A model generated the notes under the pieces. The model worked only from the letters and a program-made list of their open reading frames with translations, did not search any database and had not been told where the DNA came from. From Phialocephala subalpina (lineage: Eukaryota; Ascomycota; Leotiomycetes; Helotiales; Mollisiaceae): a DNA stretch of 64,000 bases. Both the position numbers and the translations under genes were made by a program. Positions 10,534 through 21,665 of this stretch are shown piece after piece. Each line of letters begins with the position of its first letter. Within the stretch, counting starts at the first letter, position 1. The DNA is taken from positions 695,047 through 759,046 of the forward strand of contig FJOG01000022.1 of NCBI GenBank assembly GCA_900073065.1, read 5' to 3'.

Positions 10534-13500
10534 CACCCCTTAAGAAAGTTAGCTTGCTAGTCTTTCTAAACTTAAGAGAGTATTTAAAAGCTGTAAAAAC
10601 AACGCCCAAGTAAAAAAGTAGTAAAGTGATTAAAAGAGTAAAGACTATAATGTTACGAATATAGTTTATATCTAAAGAGAATATCAAAGAAATCGCGTAA
10701 TCTCGAAAATAGTAATAATTTAGTATTAAAACGCGAGAGTAAATAAAAATCGGAATATAATAAAAATACGCGTCGAGCGCGTCGAGAATGCATTAGATAT
10801 TATAATCGAAATAAGTAATGTTGGATTGCCCGGAAATATACTTTATTATAGTAAGGTAGTGGCAATTGCAATAACTATTTGAACGGGTCGACGATAAGCT
10901 TTTAAAAGTTAATTAAATGTTTAATATCGATAAGATTAAAGTATTTAAAGAAAGATTTGTGCTTTTGACGTAATAAGGCTTTAATGAGTCCGTTTGTAAT
11001 CATCTTATTAGTGCCGATCCATTTGACGTTAATAGCTCCGTTTTTTGTTTGCTCGCGCAATTAGTGCTGGTGGATATCGACGTGTCGTAGTTTTGTAATA
11101 AGCTTCGGAGAGTCCTTTATTATAAGACGAACGGTCTATAGGTTATCGCAATAAATCACGTCGTCGTTAGGAAGATTTAGGCTAATAGCGCTAAAGAACT
11201 TGTGCCACTATAGTAGCCACGTGTAGGCTAAAGCGAGAGCTTTAAGTTTTGCTTCCGTTGTAGACGTAGAGACCGTATTTTGCCGACCGCTTTTCCAATC
11301 GATCGTACTACCGAATAGCTGGAAGATATATCTTCCGGTGCTTTTGCGAGTGTCGGGGTCGTTAATTAGAGAAGCGTCGCTTATAGCTCTCTAGAGATTT
11401 ACGACCGAGCTTATCGTTGGAGTTAAAATAGACGCGCGTATACTTTTGAGCTTAAAAGCTAAGTATTTCGTATTCTCGAGGTAATTTAATAGGTCGTCGG
11501 TAACTTGTTAGTATTCAAGTGCTAAGTTCGTATGAAACGTTGCTAGTAGTAAGGTGGCGTATATTGTATTTAGTCGGGAGATCGTAATTGAATAAGTCTC
11601 GGAGCCGCAAATTTGTTAGTAGGCCTCGATTTTTGTAAGAGTAGTTTGCTTTTGATTTCGAACGAAGATTCTCGTAAAGTCGATAAGAATTTTAAGTGCT
11701 TTCTTCGTAGATAGTTTCTTAAATCGTTTGATTATTTTGTCGATATACGCGTTTTAGTAGAGCCAGATTTTACGCGCTGTTTTGTCTTTTATAACTCGTA
11801 TGCTTAAGAATTACTTTAGTTCTTTTAGTTCTCTCATTTTATATACCGCTATTAGTTTCGATTGAAATTCTTCGTAGGTTTATCGATTTCGCTAGTAATA
11901 TAAGATATAAATATCGTCGACGTAAAAGAAGACTATAAGCTTATTATTAACGAAAAGATAAGAGCATTCGAGTATAAGCTTTAGGCCAAAAGTTTAATAC
12001 TTAGTAGAAATGTCGTTAAACTAAAGAATCGGTGATCGCATTAGGCCGTAAAAAGCCATATTAAGTTTAAGTTTCTTACTAAAGATCTTGTATTTATCGG
12101 GGAAATTAGTGTAGATTAGCTCGTCAATTTGTACTTGGCCGAAAGCGTTAATAGCGTCGAATTGTTCCATTTTTAAATCGAAGTAAATAGCGATTGCCAT
12201 TAAGACTCGAAAGACTCGAGTTATTAGCGTTGCCGCGTAAGTTTCTTTAGGCTTATACTATTATAAATCTCCTTTAGTAATTAGTCGTGCTTTGTATTTA
12301 AGGAGGTAGCCGTTTGTATTAAACTTATAGGTGAGCACTTATATAAGTAGTAGATTAGTTAGCTTTAGTATTGCTTTATCGATTATTTCGAACGTGTTTT
12401 TCTCGATTAATTTAGCGTATTCTTGTAGTATGGTAGCTTGAAAGCTAGTAAGGTGAGAGTGTCGTTTGAGATCGTAGACGTTTTTTGGCGTTAGAGGGAG
12501 TTCGATTTTATATAGACGCCGATATGTTTGATTAGCTGCTTGGATAATAGTAGTATAAAAGGCTGACGCGTATTGGAGTCGTTGTATAAAGTGGAGACGT
12601 TTTATTTGCTTGCGTATACGTTTCTTTGTTTGTATATACTCTTGTAGAAGCTCTATTGAGACTAGTTGAGTCGGTTTCTTTGGGTAAGTGAATGCGGTAG
12701 ATAATGCGGTAGATCGAGTTGTATCACGGGATGCCGATGTTTCCGTAGTGAGTGAGTCGTTCGATAGACCGTTACTAGGGTCGATAGTGAGATTATTTGG
12801 CGCGTGTATACGTTTAATAAAACTATTTTGTGAGAGTTGGTTTAGTCTAAAGATAAGTGATAATTGTAATGTCGAGATGTCGAGAATATTGGTTGCAACC
12901 GGTAATTGCGTAAGTTTTGGTGTAAATTCTAGTGTTTTGAGTTATTGAGGTTATTGTATTTTAAAAGTATTTTTAATAACGATAGTATTACTGGGAGCGT
13001 CGATCGAACGTTCGTATTTTACTCTTACTTTAAGAGGCTTTAGGAAGAAGTCGTCGTAGTTGACCTTAGGAATGTTTATTAGCTCTATGATTTCAATTAG
13101 TTATAGTGTCTCGATTTTCGTGAGAGTAGTTTCGTCTTTTGGGTCGTAAAAAGAAGACTTATCGAACGTAATATCGCGCGTAGTAATTACTCGTCGTAAA
13201 AATGGAACCCATATAAGGAAGATATTCGTTCCTTTGTAGCCAATTAATTAGTTAATTTAAGTATGTGCTTTTAATTTGTCGAGTTTTAAGATGTTTTTCT
13301 TTAGTGGAAACGCTTTGTAATCGTAGGCTCGTAAATGAGTAATAATTGGCTTTAAGTCTTTAATTCTTAGGTATTGTTAAAAGAAATCGAGTAGTGTTTT
13401 TTAGTTTAGTTATCGCGTAAGTGATTTATTTAAAAGGTAATCAATTAATATCGTGATATATAAGTGTAAGTAAGTAGGTAATTTGGCGTTAATCTTTATA

Positions 13501-16067
13501 ATTCTCGACCGGTTAATAATTACTCTTTTAGCACGTTCCGTAGGACCGTTTTAATTATAAGTATTAAGTATTATCTTTTGTATTTTAATCTTTTTTTATT
13601 TTAAATTAATGTAGTTTATTATTCTTTAAATTCGATTTATCCGTCCATTTTTATGATTATAACCGTAAATCCCTATTTTCTTTTGATATATTTAATTAGT
13701 CGTTTGAAAGTAATAACGATAGTAAATTATTTGAGGTTTGATAGCGCAAAAATAAAGTGCATATAGTAGAAATTATAATGCGTGTACATTATTTTGCTTT
13801 TATCGTTAAGTCTTTCCGTTATATAAACTTAGTTTACGCAAAGCGTATGAAATGGTTGGTTACTGCGAGTGTAAAAGCGTTTAGAAATAATCTCTTTAGT
13901 GTTTCCGAGTTTATAAGTCTCGCAAATATAGTTTTGATCGTGTTTCGTAATAATTTTGGCTTCGCGAGTGTTTATTTCGAGGTGGTTAATTGCTTCGTAG
14001 TAGAGATATCCGAGACGCTTGTATTAGTCTTTAGTAGTACTTATAGTTTAGTTGAGGGGTTTATGAGAATTCTAAGTAGCGTTAATAACTTGTTCGTGAT
14101 TTAGAGGGTTGTACTCGAGTGTATATTGCTTATAGCGGAAGGGAGTATAGTAGATTATGCATTTATTCTCTTTAAGAATTAAGTGCTCCGTGTTTTAATG
14201 AGTTTTTTGGCGCATTAAATACTATAGAGAAATGATATTAGTTTAGAAACTAGAATAATAAGCCACGTTTTTAAACGTAATAAGTTTACTACGAGGGAAA
14301 CTAAGGCACTTTATAATAATAGTAATAGTGCCGTATCTTAAAATAGTTACTTCTTTATTGCCGGTATAAACTACTTCGTTAATCTTTGCGGGCCGGTAAA
14401 CGTTAAATCGTTTATAGTTATTATAGATATGAATTATCGATTTAAAGTCTAAAATAAAACTGTTCTTAAGCTCGTAGTCGCGTTGTATGATCGGGAATGC
14501 CGCATAGAGAGAGTATTGGAGTGCCGTATTAATTGGAATTATAATGTTTTCGAGTTTGTTAGAAGTGATAGAAAACGACGTGGTGATTGGCTCGCTTAGC
14601 CTAGTAATGTCGAATTTGGCAGAAAACCGTGTATTTATTGGCTCGGCAATAAGTTTCTCCGTCCCGAGAAAATCGTTAAAATTCTCGTTGATATTTACGC
14701 TCGAAGTACTAGTACTATAGATAGTATAACTTCTCCTCGGATTCGCGTCGACTGGGAGGGGTAGTTTACTCCTACTTATTCTAGAGTTATTATTAGCGTT
14801 ATTGTTGTTGTTTGCCGTCTTATTATTCCGTTTGCGAAGAAATTTAACTTTTTTAGTAATCCTTCGATTATTTTCGTATACTTCCTCGATTAGCCTCTAC
14901 TTCTTCGAATTTGGCTTCCACTCTTTAAATTGCTTCGCGTCGATAATATATAGGCAGTTTTCGTACCGGTAGAGGTCTCCGCAAATACAAAGACTTATAA
15001 GTTTCTTTGAGGCGTTTCGACCGTTAAACGTTACCGGTTAAGGAGAGTCGTTTTAGTTTTAAGTTGCAGTAAATATACCGTGTTGTCCGCGTGCTAGTTT
15101 TACGTTATAGCGTCTTTAGTTATAGTATTTGCGAAAAAGCGTTTTGAAATTAGTAGAGGGTAATTTATTTTCGTCTAATAGTTTAGAAAGCTCGAGATTA
15201 ATAAAGTCGGGTGTAATATCTCGAACTAAAGTCAAGAATTTATAGTGAGGTCGATTACTAGTCATATTAGGGTGCTTAATCTTCTTCCCTTTATCGTAGA
15301 TAGTACGCCATTACTTGAAAGTCGTATTTATGTTTATTAAGTTCTTAATAATTATAATTAATCTATTTTATGAGGTAGTAATTTGCTATTCCCGTGCTTG
15401 TTTTATAGGGGCAAATTCCTATTGTAAATTGAGTATTATCTTATGTGGGTCTTTATAGTCTTCGTAGTATATTTAGTTATTTCTATTGATAATACTATAA
15501 ATATGCTTTCGTATGCCGCTAAGAGTTAAACGTTAATTATTTTAGAGTTTTTTCCGGTAATTATAATTACTTATCTTTTATCGTATGGCTTCTCTCTCGT
15601 TTTCGTCGAGATTTAAGTATTTGGTAGATCGTATAATTACTCTTGTATCTCTAATTATTGGGACTAAGATCAAGACATGGAATTCCGAGGGGTTTAGTTT
15701 AATTGGCTTATTATAATCTAAAACTAGAATTTCCTCTGTAGATACTCTAAGGCCTATGTATTTCTAAATGTTTTCCTTTATAGTAATAATTTTAGTAAAT
15801 TCCAAGAAATTGTCCTAATTTGTTTTATCGATTAAAATAATCACGTTTCTTTGGATATTGGCTATTGGTGAGGAGTGTATATCTTATAACGAAGTATAGT
15901 AGGGTTACTTTAGTAAAGTTAGTAATAGCGGTTAAAGCGTCTTAGTAACTAGTAACGCTATTTATACGTTTTCGAGGGAGATTTGAGTGGAAATACCGAA
16001 CGAGGGATAGTGTAATAGTTATAGATCAAGTGATTAATAAGTAGAGAAGAGTGATAGTACTGATAAC

Positions 16068-16302
16068 TATCAGTTGCGGAAGCGGCTAGAGGCAAAATGT
16101 ATAGTATTGATATTAAATCTGTTTGTCTAGTTAAGTGGAAATGTCTACTTGATATAGTGCTTTTACTGGAACATCGGACTTAGGCCAAACCGCCTAGTGN
16201 NNNNNNNNNNNNNNNNNNNAATGATGCGGCTTTATGCCAATATACTACAATTTCCTCATCGCATTGAGACTATCATCACAGATTACGAGTCCTCAACTGA
16301 CA
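16068..16302 (-). repeat. Copia LTR, right copy, containing an assembly gap
   Basis: It pairs with 10304-10533 and ends CAACTGACA, followed by the GGATG duplication. Bases 16200-16219 are 20 Ns, so its exact length is unknown. It keeps more of the ancestral C residues than the left copy. Confidence 0.85.
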
Positions 16303-16329
16303 GGATGGGCCTACAGTTTCGCCGCTTCT

Positions 16330-16790
16330 TTAACCACTTGCTGATGAGCTCCGACAAGTCTTCTTCAAGACCTTGAGTGCTTCGCTGCTTCCAGCTTCTA
16401 ACCAATATTCGACCGCTGGGTTTTGGTCAAGTTCGCCATCCATCAATGCCAGGTTGGAAAAATCGTCATATTCTTCGTGGTCTCCCTCGTCCTCGTAATC
16501 ATCCTCGCACTGGGTGACCAGAGTTACCTGTTCGAGGTCTTTGAACCAGGAAAGAATATCGAAAATTCGTCTGTGACGTGCGGCCCTGTCATTGGCTTCA
16601 TCGGTATGTCCCCAGCTATCAATCAATAAATCATCGCCCAACGCAAGCTTTCTGACTCCTCCAAAGGCTATAGTCAAATCAAATTGAGGTGAACCCCGAG
16701 TCCCCAGTTTAGGAAACCAGTCGTACGTCTTCTTGCTCAGATACAGAGTATCTAGTTCGCTCGAGGACCACCAGGACCGTAGTGCCTAGA
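16330..16790 (-). pseudogene. 2EXR-family protein, C-terminal fragment
   Basis: On the minus strand an open frame runs from about 16790 (SWWSSSELDTLYLSKKTYDW) through TIAFGGVRKLALGDDLL, ILSWFKDLEQVTLV and an acidic stretch, to a stop at 16330-16332. The order 'ELDTLYL..., (V/G)RKLAL..., F..LEQVTLV' is the second half of fungal 2EXR proteins, as in the two complete genes at 30794 and 60469. The N-terminal FPKLP.E(I/L)R..IW block is absent, and a TAG (possibly a splice acceptor) precedes the fragment. The copia element is inserted only about 28 bp beyond its stop codon. It is probably dead, or a 3' exon whose 5' part was lost. Confidence 0.5.
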
Positions 16791-17118
16791 AATCGTCCAC
16801 TTGTTGAATCCATCAGTGTTTTATGTGTGTATAGGTATGGAATGGGTTATATTTTGGCCGGTCGATAGACAGTTCTGCATGTTTCATGATGCAAGGTGGT
16901 GTCGGCATGTTTGAGGTGAGGTTGGATGCTGACGAAACGGGTAAAGCCCGGGCAGGTGTGGATCACGTGTAGAGATCTATAATCCTCTCTTATTCTTACT
17001 TATCCATCTACTCTAAAATAACAGGTACTTCTTCATTACAAAGTTGCTTTAAACAGCGTAAGAAAACTCTTCCATTCGATATGATAACATAACGCGAGAA
17101 CCCCGAGATGCAAATTAA
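16791..17118. other. Gene-free stretch
   Basis: No coding or RNA feature recognised. It lies between the 2EXR fragment and the 3' end of the DUF218-type gene. The missing 5' half of the 2EXR gene is not found here. Confidence 0.4.
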
Positions 17119-18507
17119 CTAATAAGAACGAGACGAGAAACCCAAGCTCTCCAGTCCCCATATGCCGGATTTTCTGCTCAGTATAGTATGGCAGGTATGC
17201 CACAACTCCCATGAGACTGAAATTATCCCATACCCGTATCGGGAGAGCCAGCTATCTTCGCGTTCTTCTACACTAATGCCGCAACAAGTACAATCAACCC
17301 ACGATTCAAACCATCCCTCGGCGCTTTCAAATCTGCTCAACCCAACACTCTTCCCAACATAATTTCTCCACTGTAGTCTCCCTTTATATGCATCCCTGAA
17401 CGCCTCCTTAAAGCCCACCACAATGCTGTTCTCCACTTCCCCTTTCTCAATACTCAAGTACTCAAACGGATCAGTAAACACTTCCTCTTTGCATCTCTTC
17501 TTCATTCCTCCACCTGCGTGTTCACCAAGACCCATAATAAAATCGAATTGCTAATGCGGTAGAAAGGCAATCATCTTTTTGTGGAAAGGCATACCAGCAT
17601 TGAAGGCGAGGAGAGCGGCGTTCCAGATATTGGTGAAGGTATGTTCTGAGGTCGCATCGATCAGGATTTTGTCCTCGGGAACTTCTCCTTTGAGCATCAG
17701 ATGCTGCTTCAGCTCATAAGCTTCGACGATGGTGGTTCCAAAAGGCCGAGTCGGACCACCGCAGGCAATGAAGTTTGTCGAGAAGCGCGGACTGCTAAAA
17801 GCGAGGCTTTCATCTGCCTTGGCGATTGAAGCTTGTGATAACTTCTCGGCGTGGACGAGAGGCGAGGTTCCGAGCACCAGAATGAATTCATATTTATCTC
17901 TCCAACATTGTGCGTCTCGATCGTGAGTCACCAAGGTATGAGTGCGTTCCATGAATGGTTTGTTCTCAGACTCTTGAAGTGCCAGGCTTCAGGGCAAGCG
18001 TCCAGCATCGTTAACACATTTAATCTTCGCTGCGAGGAAGAATCGACTGTACATCGCTTTATTGACATCCGAATTCAAAAGTTCGTTGATTGAGGCGAAA
18101 AGAAAGTCGGCGTAGGCTGCACCGTCTTGATCGAAAGATGGCCGCTCCAAGTCTATATAGCGGTTCGTTGTGATCCTGCCGAGGAAGATGTTGATCAGGT
18201 AGTTGGCTTTGTTTACTGATGTGATCAACAGCTTCCTCTTCTCTCCTCGCCGACAGGAAGGATATCTATGGAGCATCAAGTAAGCCTCATCGTCTGTAAT
18301 GCATAGCAAGTAGGCGATCGCATCCCAAGTCTGCTTCCTAAGGTCGACTTTGTCGAAGCGAGATCGGATAAGCCAGTGAAGTCCTGCTTGCCATTTCTTG
18401 GGCATTTCGCACGGGTTGGTTTTGTCGGCGATGATATCTTGGCAGATTGGCCGGAACTCTGTCTCAAAGTACTTCTCAACCTCTTTGATGGAGGGTGTCG
18501 AAACCAT
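17119..18507 (-). pseudogene. DUF218 (YdcF-like) gene with two in-frame stops
   Basis: A single minus-strand frame of 463 codons runs from ATG 18507 to a stop at 17119, broken only by TGA (17989-17991) and TAG (17551-17553). The middle segment has the DUF218/YdcF pattern: EFILVLGTSP, then FIACGGPTRPFG, EAYELKQHL, GEVPEDKILID and TSEHTFTNIWNA. The family binds nucleotide-like ligands in bacteria, and fungal members are uncharacterised. Sequence on both sides of each stop reads as continuous protein (LALQESENKPF after the first, QFDFIMGLGEHAGGG after the second). The stops therefore look like CGA to TGA and CAG to TAG changes, not intron content. The last 60 residues or so look atypical, so the natural end may be earlier. 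Alternatives are a short intron with a poor GTGTTA donor around the first stop, or readthrough at TAG-CAA-TTC. Confidence 0.6.
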
Positions 18508-18874
18508 GTTGTGCTAGAAGAGGCGGTTGAGGACGAGAGTGTTGCGGGGTGAAAGAGATCGTCTTATAGTGGTTGTGTCGCCGCTTGTAGATCGTATTCT
18601 TCACGGAAAGCGCGAATGTGAAGACGGCAGTCACGTACATCATACGTTAATCAAAAGTGAATTGAATCAGTGATTCAGATTGTACCCAGACCAGAGACGC
18701 CGAGATATCAGATCCATTATTCAGACATTAAAAGCAGCTGTGCTTAGAGCTTACTCAAACATATCCAGGCAAAAGAAGTTCGAAAAGAAAGCATTTGAAA
18801 TGTTAGCAGACCCGCTGACAGTACTTTATTGGAGACAGGAGACCAATAGCAAAGAACGACCCATCCCGAGCACT
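18508..18874. other. Gene-free stretch upstream of the DUF218-type gene
   Basis: Presumed promoter side of the minus-strand DUF218-type frame. No TATA box, repeat or second gene stands out. Confidence 0.35.
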
Positions 18875-19085
18875 CTATGGAAGATGGAACCGACCAAAAC
18901 GTTCTAGAGGAAATGTTAACCCCCCACTGGGTCGAAGAGGGAAATTGATCAAGTCGCATAAGCTTCCCTCATTGGGATCTTCGATCTCTACTACCAGTAC
19001 CCTACCATGCTCAATATCGGGTGTATCAAGCACAAAATCGACAACCCAAGGCACCCCCCGCGACTGGAGTATGCGAATCTACACA
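18875..19085 (-). pseudogene. Unidentified coding fragment
   Basis: A minus-strand frame of about 68 codons reads RILQSRGVPWVVDFVLDTP, then HGRVLVVEIEDP and NFPLRPSGG, ending at TAG 18875-18877. It begins after an in-frame TAG that could be a splice acceptor, and the upstream side is RIP-like AT-rich DNA. The composition looks like protein, but I do not recognise the family. It is best treated as the last exon or relic of a lost gene. Confidence 0.3.
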
Positions 19086-19360
19086 TCATTAGGTAAGCCT
19101 CTTTATTAATTTTATTATAATTAATAAATTGGATTAATTTAATAATTATTGTATAAAATAAACTTATAAATAAAATAAGTAAAAAGATGTTTAATTATTT
19201 ATAAAAAGCAAAAAACTTTTTATATATTAGAAAATACGTGATTAATATAACCCCCGAAATTACTTAATATAAAGAAGGATTTTTAAGAAATTTATATGAC
19301 CTTATCATATTAATAAGATATGTAATATAAGCAAGATACAAAAATCAATAATAAGTAGTG
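19086..19360. other. AT-rich block downstream of the P450
   Basis: About 250 bp of strongly AT-rich sequence rich in TTAATTA, flanked by normal-GC DNA. It is probably a RIP-degraded insertion remnant. No terminal repeats were found. Confidence 0.4.
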
Positions 19361-21147
19361 TCATACTCTTGAGGCCATGCCCGATTTCGTAGGAGCTTGC
19401 CTCCACTGCTTCGTCTCCGGATCTAAGCACTCCCTCTGAATATCTTCCCACTCTTTGACCACCTTCTCCGCTCTCTCCCTCGATCTCGGCCTAATCATCG
19501 CAGGAAACTTCTCCGGCATGCACACAAATCCTTGCGTAAGCTTGTCCGGGTCCGGCAAGATCTTGTTCCCCTGCTCATCAACTTGCGGCTCAATATCAAA
19601 TGCCCACAACATCCTTGACATCCCAAGAAACAAGCTGCGCTCCGCAACATGAATTCCCGGACAGATGCGGCGGCCTGCACCGAATGCGAACTGATCGCGC
19701 TTAGTCGAGTCAGGGTTAGCTGCCGCGTCTGAAAGACTTTGGTAATCATTGATGTAACGTTCTGGGTCAAATGTCCTAGGGCTCGGATGCCGGTCAGGAT
19801 CCATGTGGATGGCCCATACATTATTCATAACTCCAGCGCCTTTAGGGATGAAAAATCCCCTGTACGTGTCATCCTGAGTAACTGCATGAGGCACAGCACC
19901 GAGGATTGTGGTCGGCATCCAGCGGAGGGTCTCTTTCATGGACGCGCGGATGTACTGCAAGTTCGGCTCGTCGTCCATGGTAGGCATGCGGTCGAGGCCT
20001 ATAACACGATCGAGCTCTCTTTGCGCTTTCTTCTGGACTTCCGGAAATAAGAGCATTGCTTGGACGAAAGCGTACAGTGTGCTTGAGGTAGTGTCCGATC
20101 CTGCCTCAAGGAGAGTGCCGGATATGTAAGCTGCCTGGTCGTCGCTGAAACCATCTGCTTTTTGTGCTTCTGCCATTCCGACACAGAAACATGGCTGTAT
20201 GAGGCCCTGCTGGAAGTCATCTTTAGCCTTGAGCCAGTGGCCTAGATACAAAGCCTTCTCGTGCTTATGCAGCCCTTTGGCCTTCTTCTGCGCTGGCAAG
20301 ACAAAATCTGGCAATTGCCTCAACCACGGAAAGAAGTCGATTAGGGCAGCTGTGCCCGTTTGGTTGATGGCTGCGAACTCAGCGAAGCCGTCAAACAATT
20401 GCTTCATCTTATCGTCCTCATACGTAGGTGTTCGCCAGCCAAATACCATGGTAGTTGTCAACGCGTTTGAGTACCGACGAATGCTTTCCAGGAATCGATC
20501 TGGCTGGTTGAGCATTTCGTAGAGCATTTGCTTATTTTCTAGCATCTGATATGGGACATATGATTTTGCAGCTGATACGTTGAGCAGTCCGTGGACCATT
20601 TTGCGAAACTATCGCGTTGTCAGTTCAGTAATATAGGAATCTACACGATAGTTCAACCATACCGTACGCCATCTCGGTCCATATCCCTTTGTATTGTTAG
20701 CATCCTATTGTCCGAACAAGACTCCGGAGAACGTAATCTTACCATCATCAAGAGCCGGAGATCACCACTGCAGAGTGTCTGGCCAATATACATCTCTTGC
20801 CTGTGAGAATAGATACCGCTCTTCTTATCTAGCAGGTCCTTAACTGCTTCACCGCTCGAGAGCACAACCAAAGTCTTAGTTCCCAGTATCAGGCTGTATA
20901 TCGGCCCATATTCCCGAGCCCATTTTTCGAATTGGAGATGGACGTCTCGTAAAGGCATCTATAGTCACTTGAGTCAGGATTTAGATGCGGGACTCTGGCC
21001 GGGAGACCGCACCTGATGAATGTTGCCAATTAAGGGGAGAGTTGGAGGTCCAGGTGGGTAATTTTTTGGCCTTTTCCCAATCGAAAGAAGACGCATAAGG
21101 ATGGCAACGAGGCCCGCCAGAGCCAAAAGGGTGTAAGAAGTCAACAT
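19361..21147 (-). CDS. Cytochrome P450 monooxygenase (four exons, one micro-exon)
   Basis: The exons are 21147-21013, 20958-20743, 20686-20663 and 20608-19361, giving 541 codons (540 residues). The N-terminus MLTSYTLLALAGLVAILMRL is a membrane anchor, followed by the proline hinge PPGPPTLPLIGN. The 24-nt third exon encodes GYGPRWRT, the family's YG..WR..R(K) helix C, and splices in frame between LRLLMM and FRKMVHGLL. The I-helix AGSDTTSS is at about residues 294-301, the K-helix ETLR at 351-354 and the haem loop FAFGAGRRICPG with Cys441. All P450 landmarks and the usual length are present, so it should be an active ER-bound monooxygenase. It resembles the fungal group annotated as O-methylsterigmatocystin-oxidoreductase-like, but the substrate cannot be told. 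The intron 1 donor is GTGCGG. Neighbours are a regulator and, further on, an alcohol dehydrogenase. Confidence 0.92.
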
Positions 21148-21279
21148 CTTGTTCGGTCAAGGAGCAATTACATCAGAAATAGTCGTGGTGTCGGGAGATA
21201 CCTTATATACGCCAAAAATCATGGGTTCCCTTCGATACCATGGTCTCTTCCACTCCATGAAGCTATGGTCGGAAACGAT

Positions 21280-21370
21280 GTGGAGCGAAGCGGATGCGGG
21301 GGTGGGAGAATGCGGGGGCGGAGTGGAGGTGGGAGAATGCGGAGGCGGAGTGGGGGTGGGGTCGGTGATT
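21280..21370. repeat. Short G-rich tandem repeat upstream of the P450
   Basis: Units of the type GTGGGAGAATGCGG(A/G)GGCGGA recur two to three times upstream of the P450 start (21147). It could be a simple repeat or a promoter element, and no function is claimed. The rest of 21148-21505 shows nothing I recognise. Confidence 0.45.
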
Positions 21371-21505
21371 AGTACCCCCATTGGCTCTCAGCAGACGAGT
21401 AAGTAGACTTTCACGTTGCCAAGGGTTCCAATATGAGTTTTCTGATGTAACCAATGCAGCCAGCGCCCTCATTGAGAATGAGTCCCCCAATCCCAGTCCT
21501 TCAAA

Positions 21506-21665
21506 TACTTCGTACTCGGGGTAATAGTTGCAAATTCTCCACCAAGCACACCAACTTAAGCAAGTAACAATTCACAAATTCTGGAAATCTGATTGGGCAA
21601 TTTCCCTTGCAATTGAGGAAGCCTCTAAAAGTCTTGGCGCAACTATTACCCCGAGTGCCAAAGTA
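21506..21665. mobile_element. Small MITE touching the stop codon of a regulator gene
   Basis: A perfect 18-bp inverted repeat, ACTCGGGGTAATAGTTGC (21514-21531) and GCAACTATTACCCCGAGT (21639-21656), extends outward with one gap to CTT...AAG. TA is present on both sides (21506-21507, 21664-21665). The 156-bp element has no coding capacity. It lies immediately beyond the TAG stop of the minus-strand regulator (21666-21668). Confidence 0.6.

Larger units (their letters stand above)
10304..16302 (-). mobile_element. Ty1/copia LTR retrotransposon, RIP-degraded
   Basis: Two near-identical LTRs (10304-10533, 16068-16302) bound a 5.5-kb interior, and GGATG is present on both sides (10299-10303, 16303-16307). 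Coding is on the minus strand. An RT motif FYVDDIYIL reads at about 11927-11901, with YVDD on 11913-11924. An RNase H end with RHVDIH.....REQTKNG reads near 11095-10985. An integrase-like stretch PTERAKRVIINRS lies near 13555, and a CxCG..YR....C zinc-knuckle-like segment near 14990. This order (gag, integrase, RT, RNase H) is Ty1/copia. A polypurine-like AAGGGGTG next to the left LTR and a TTATCAG primer-site-like start inside the right LTR agree with minus-strand orientation. TAG/TAA codons are so frequent that no frame survives. Confidence 0.85.

Noticed and set aside
12688..14104. Plus-strand open frames inside the retrotransposon interior (12688-12948, 13757-14104)
   Set aside because: The element codes on the minus strand. 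These are antisense frames in AT-rich RIP sequence with no motif.
10304..16302. LTR pair as a possible CRISPR-like or satellite repeat
   Set aside because: Only two copies, 5.5 kb apart, with target duplication and copia coding between them.
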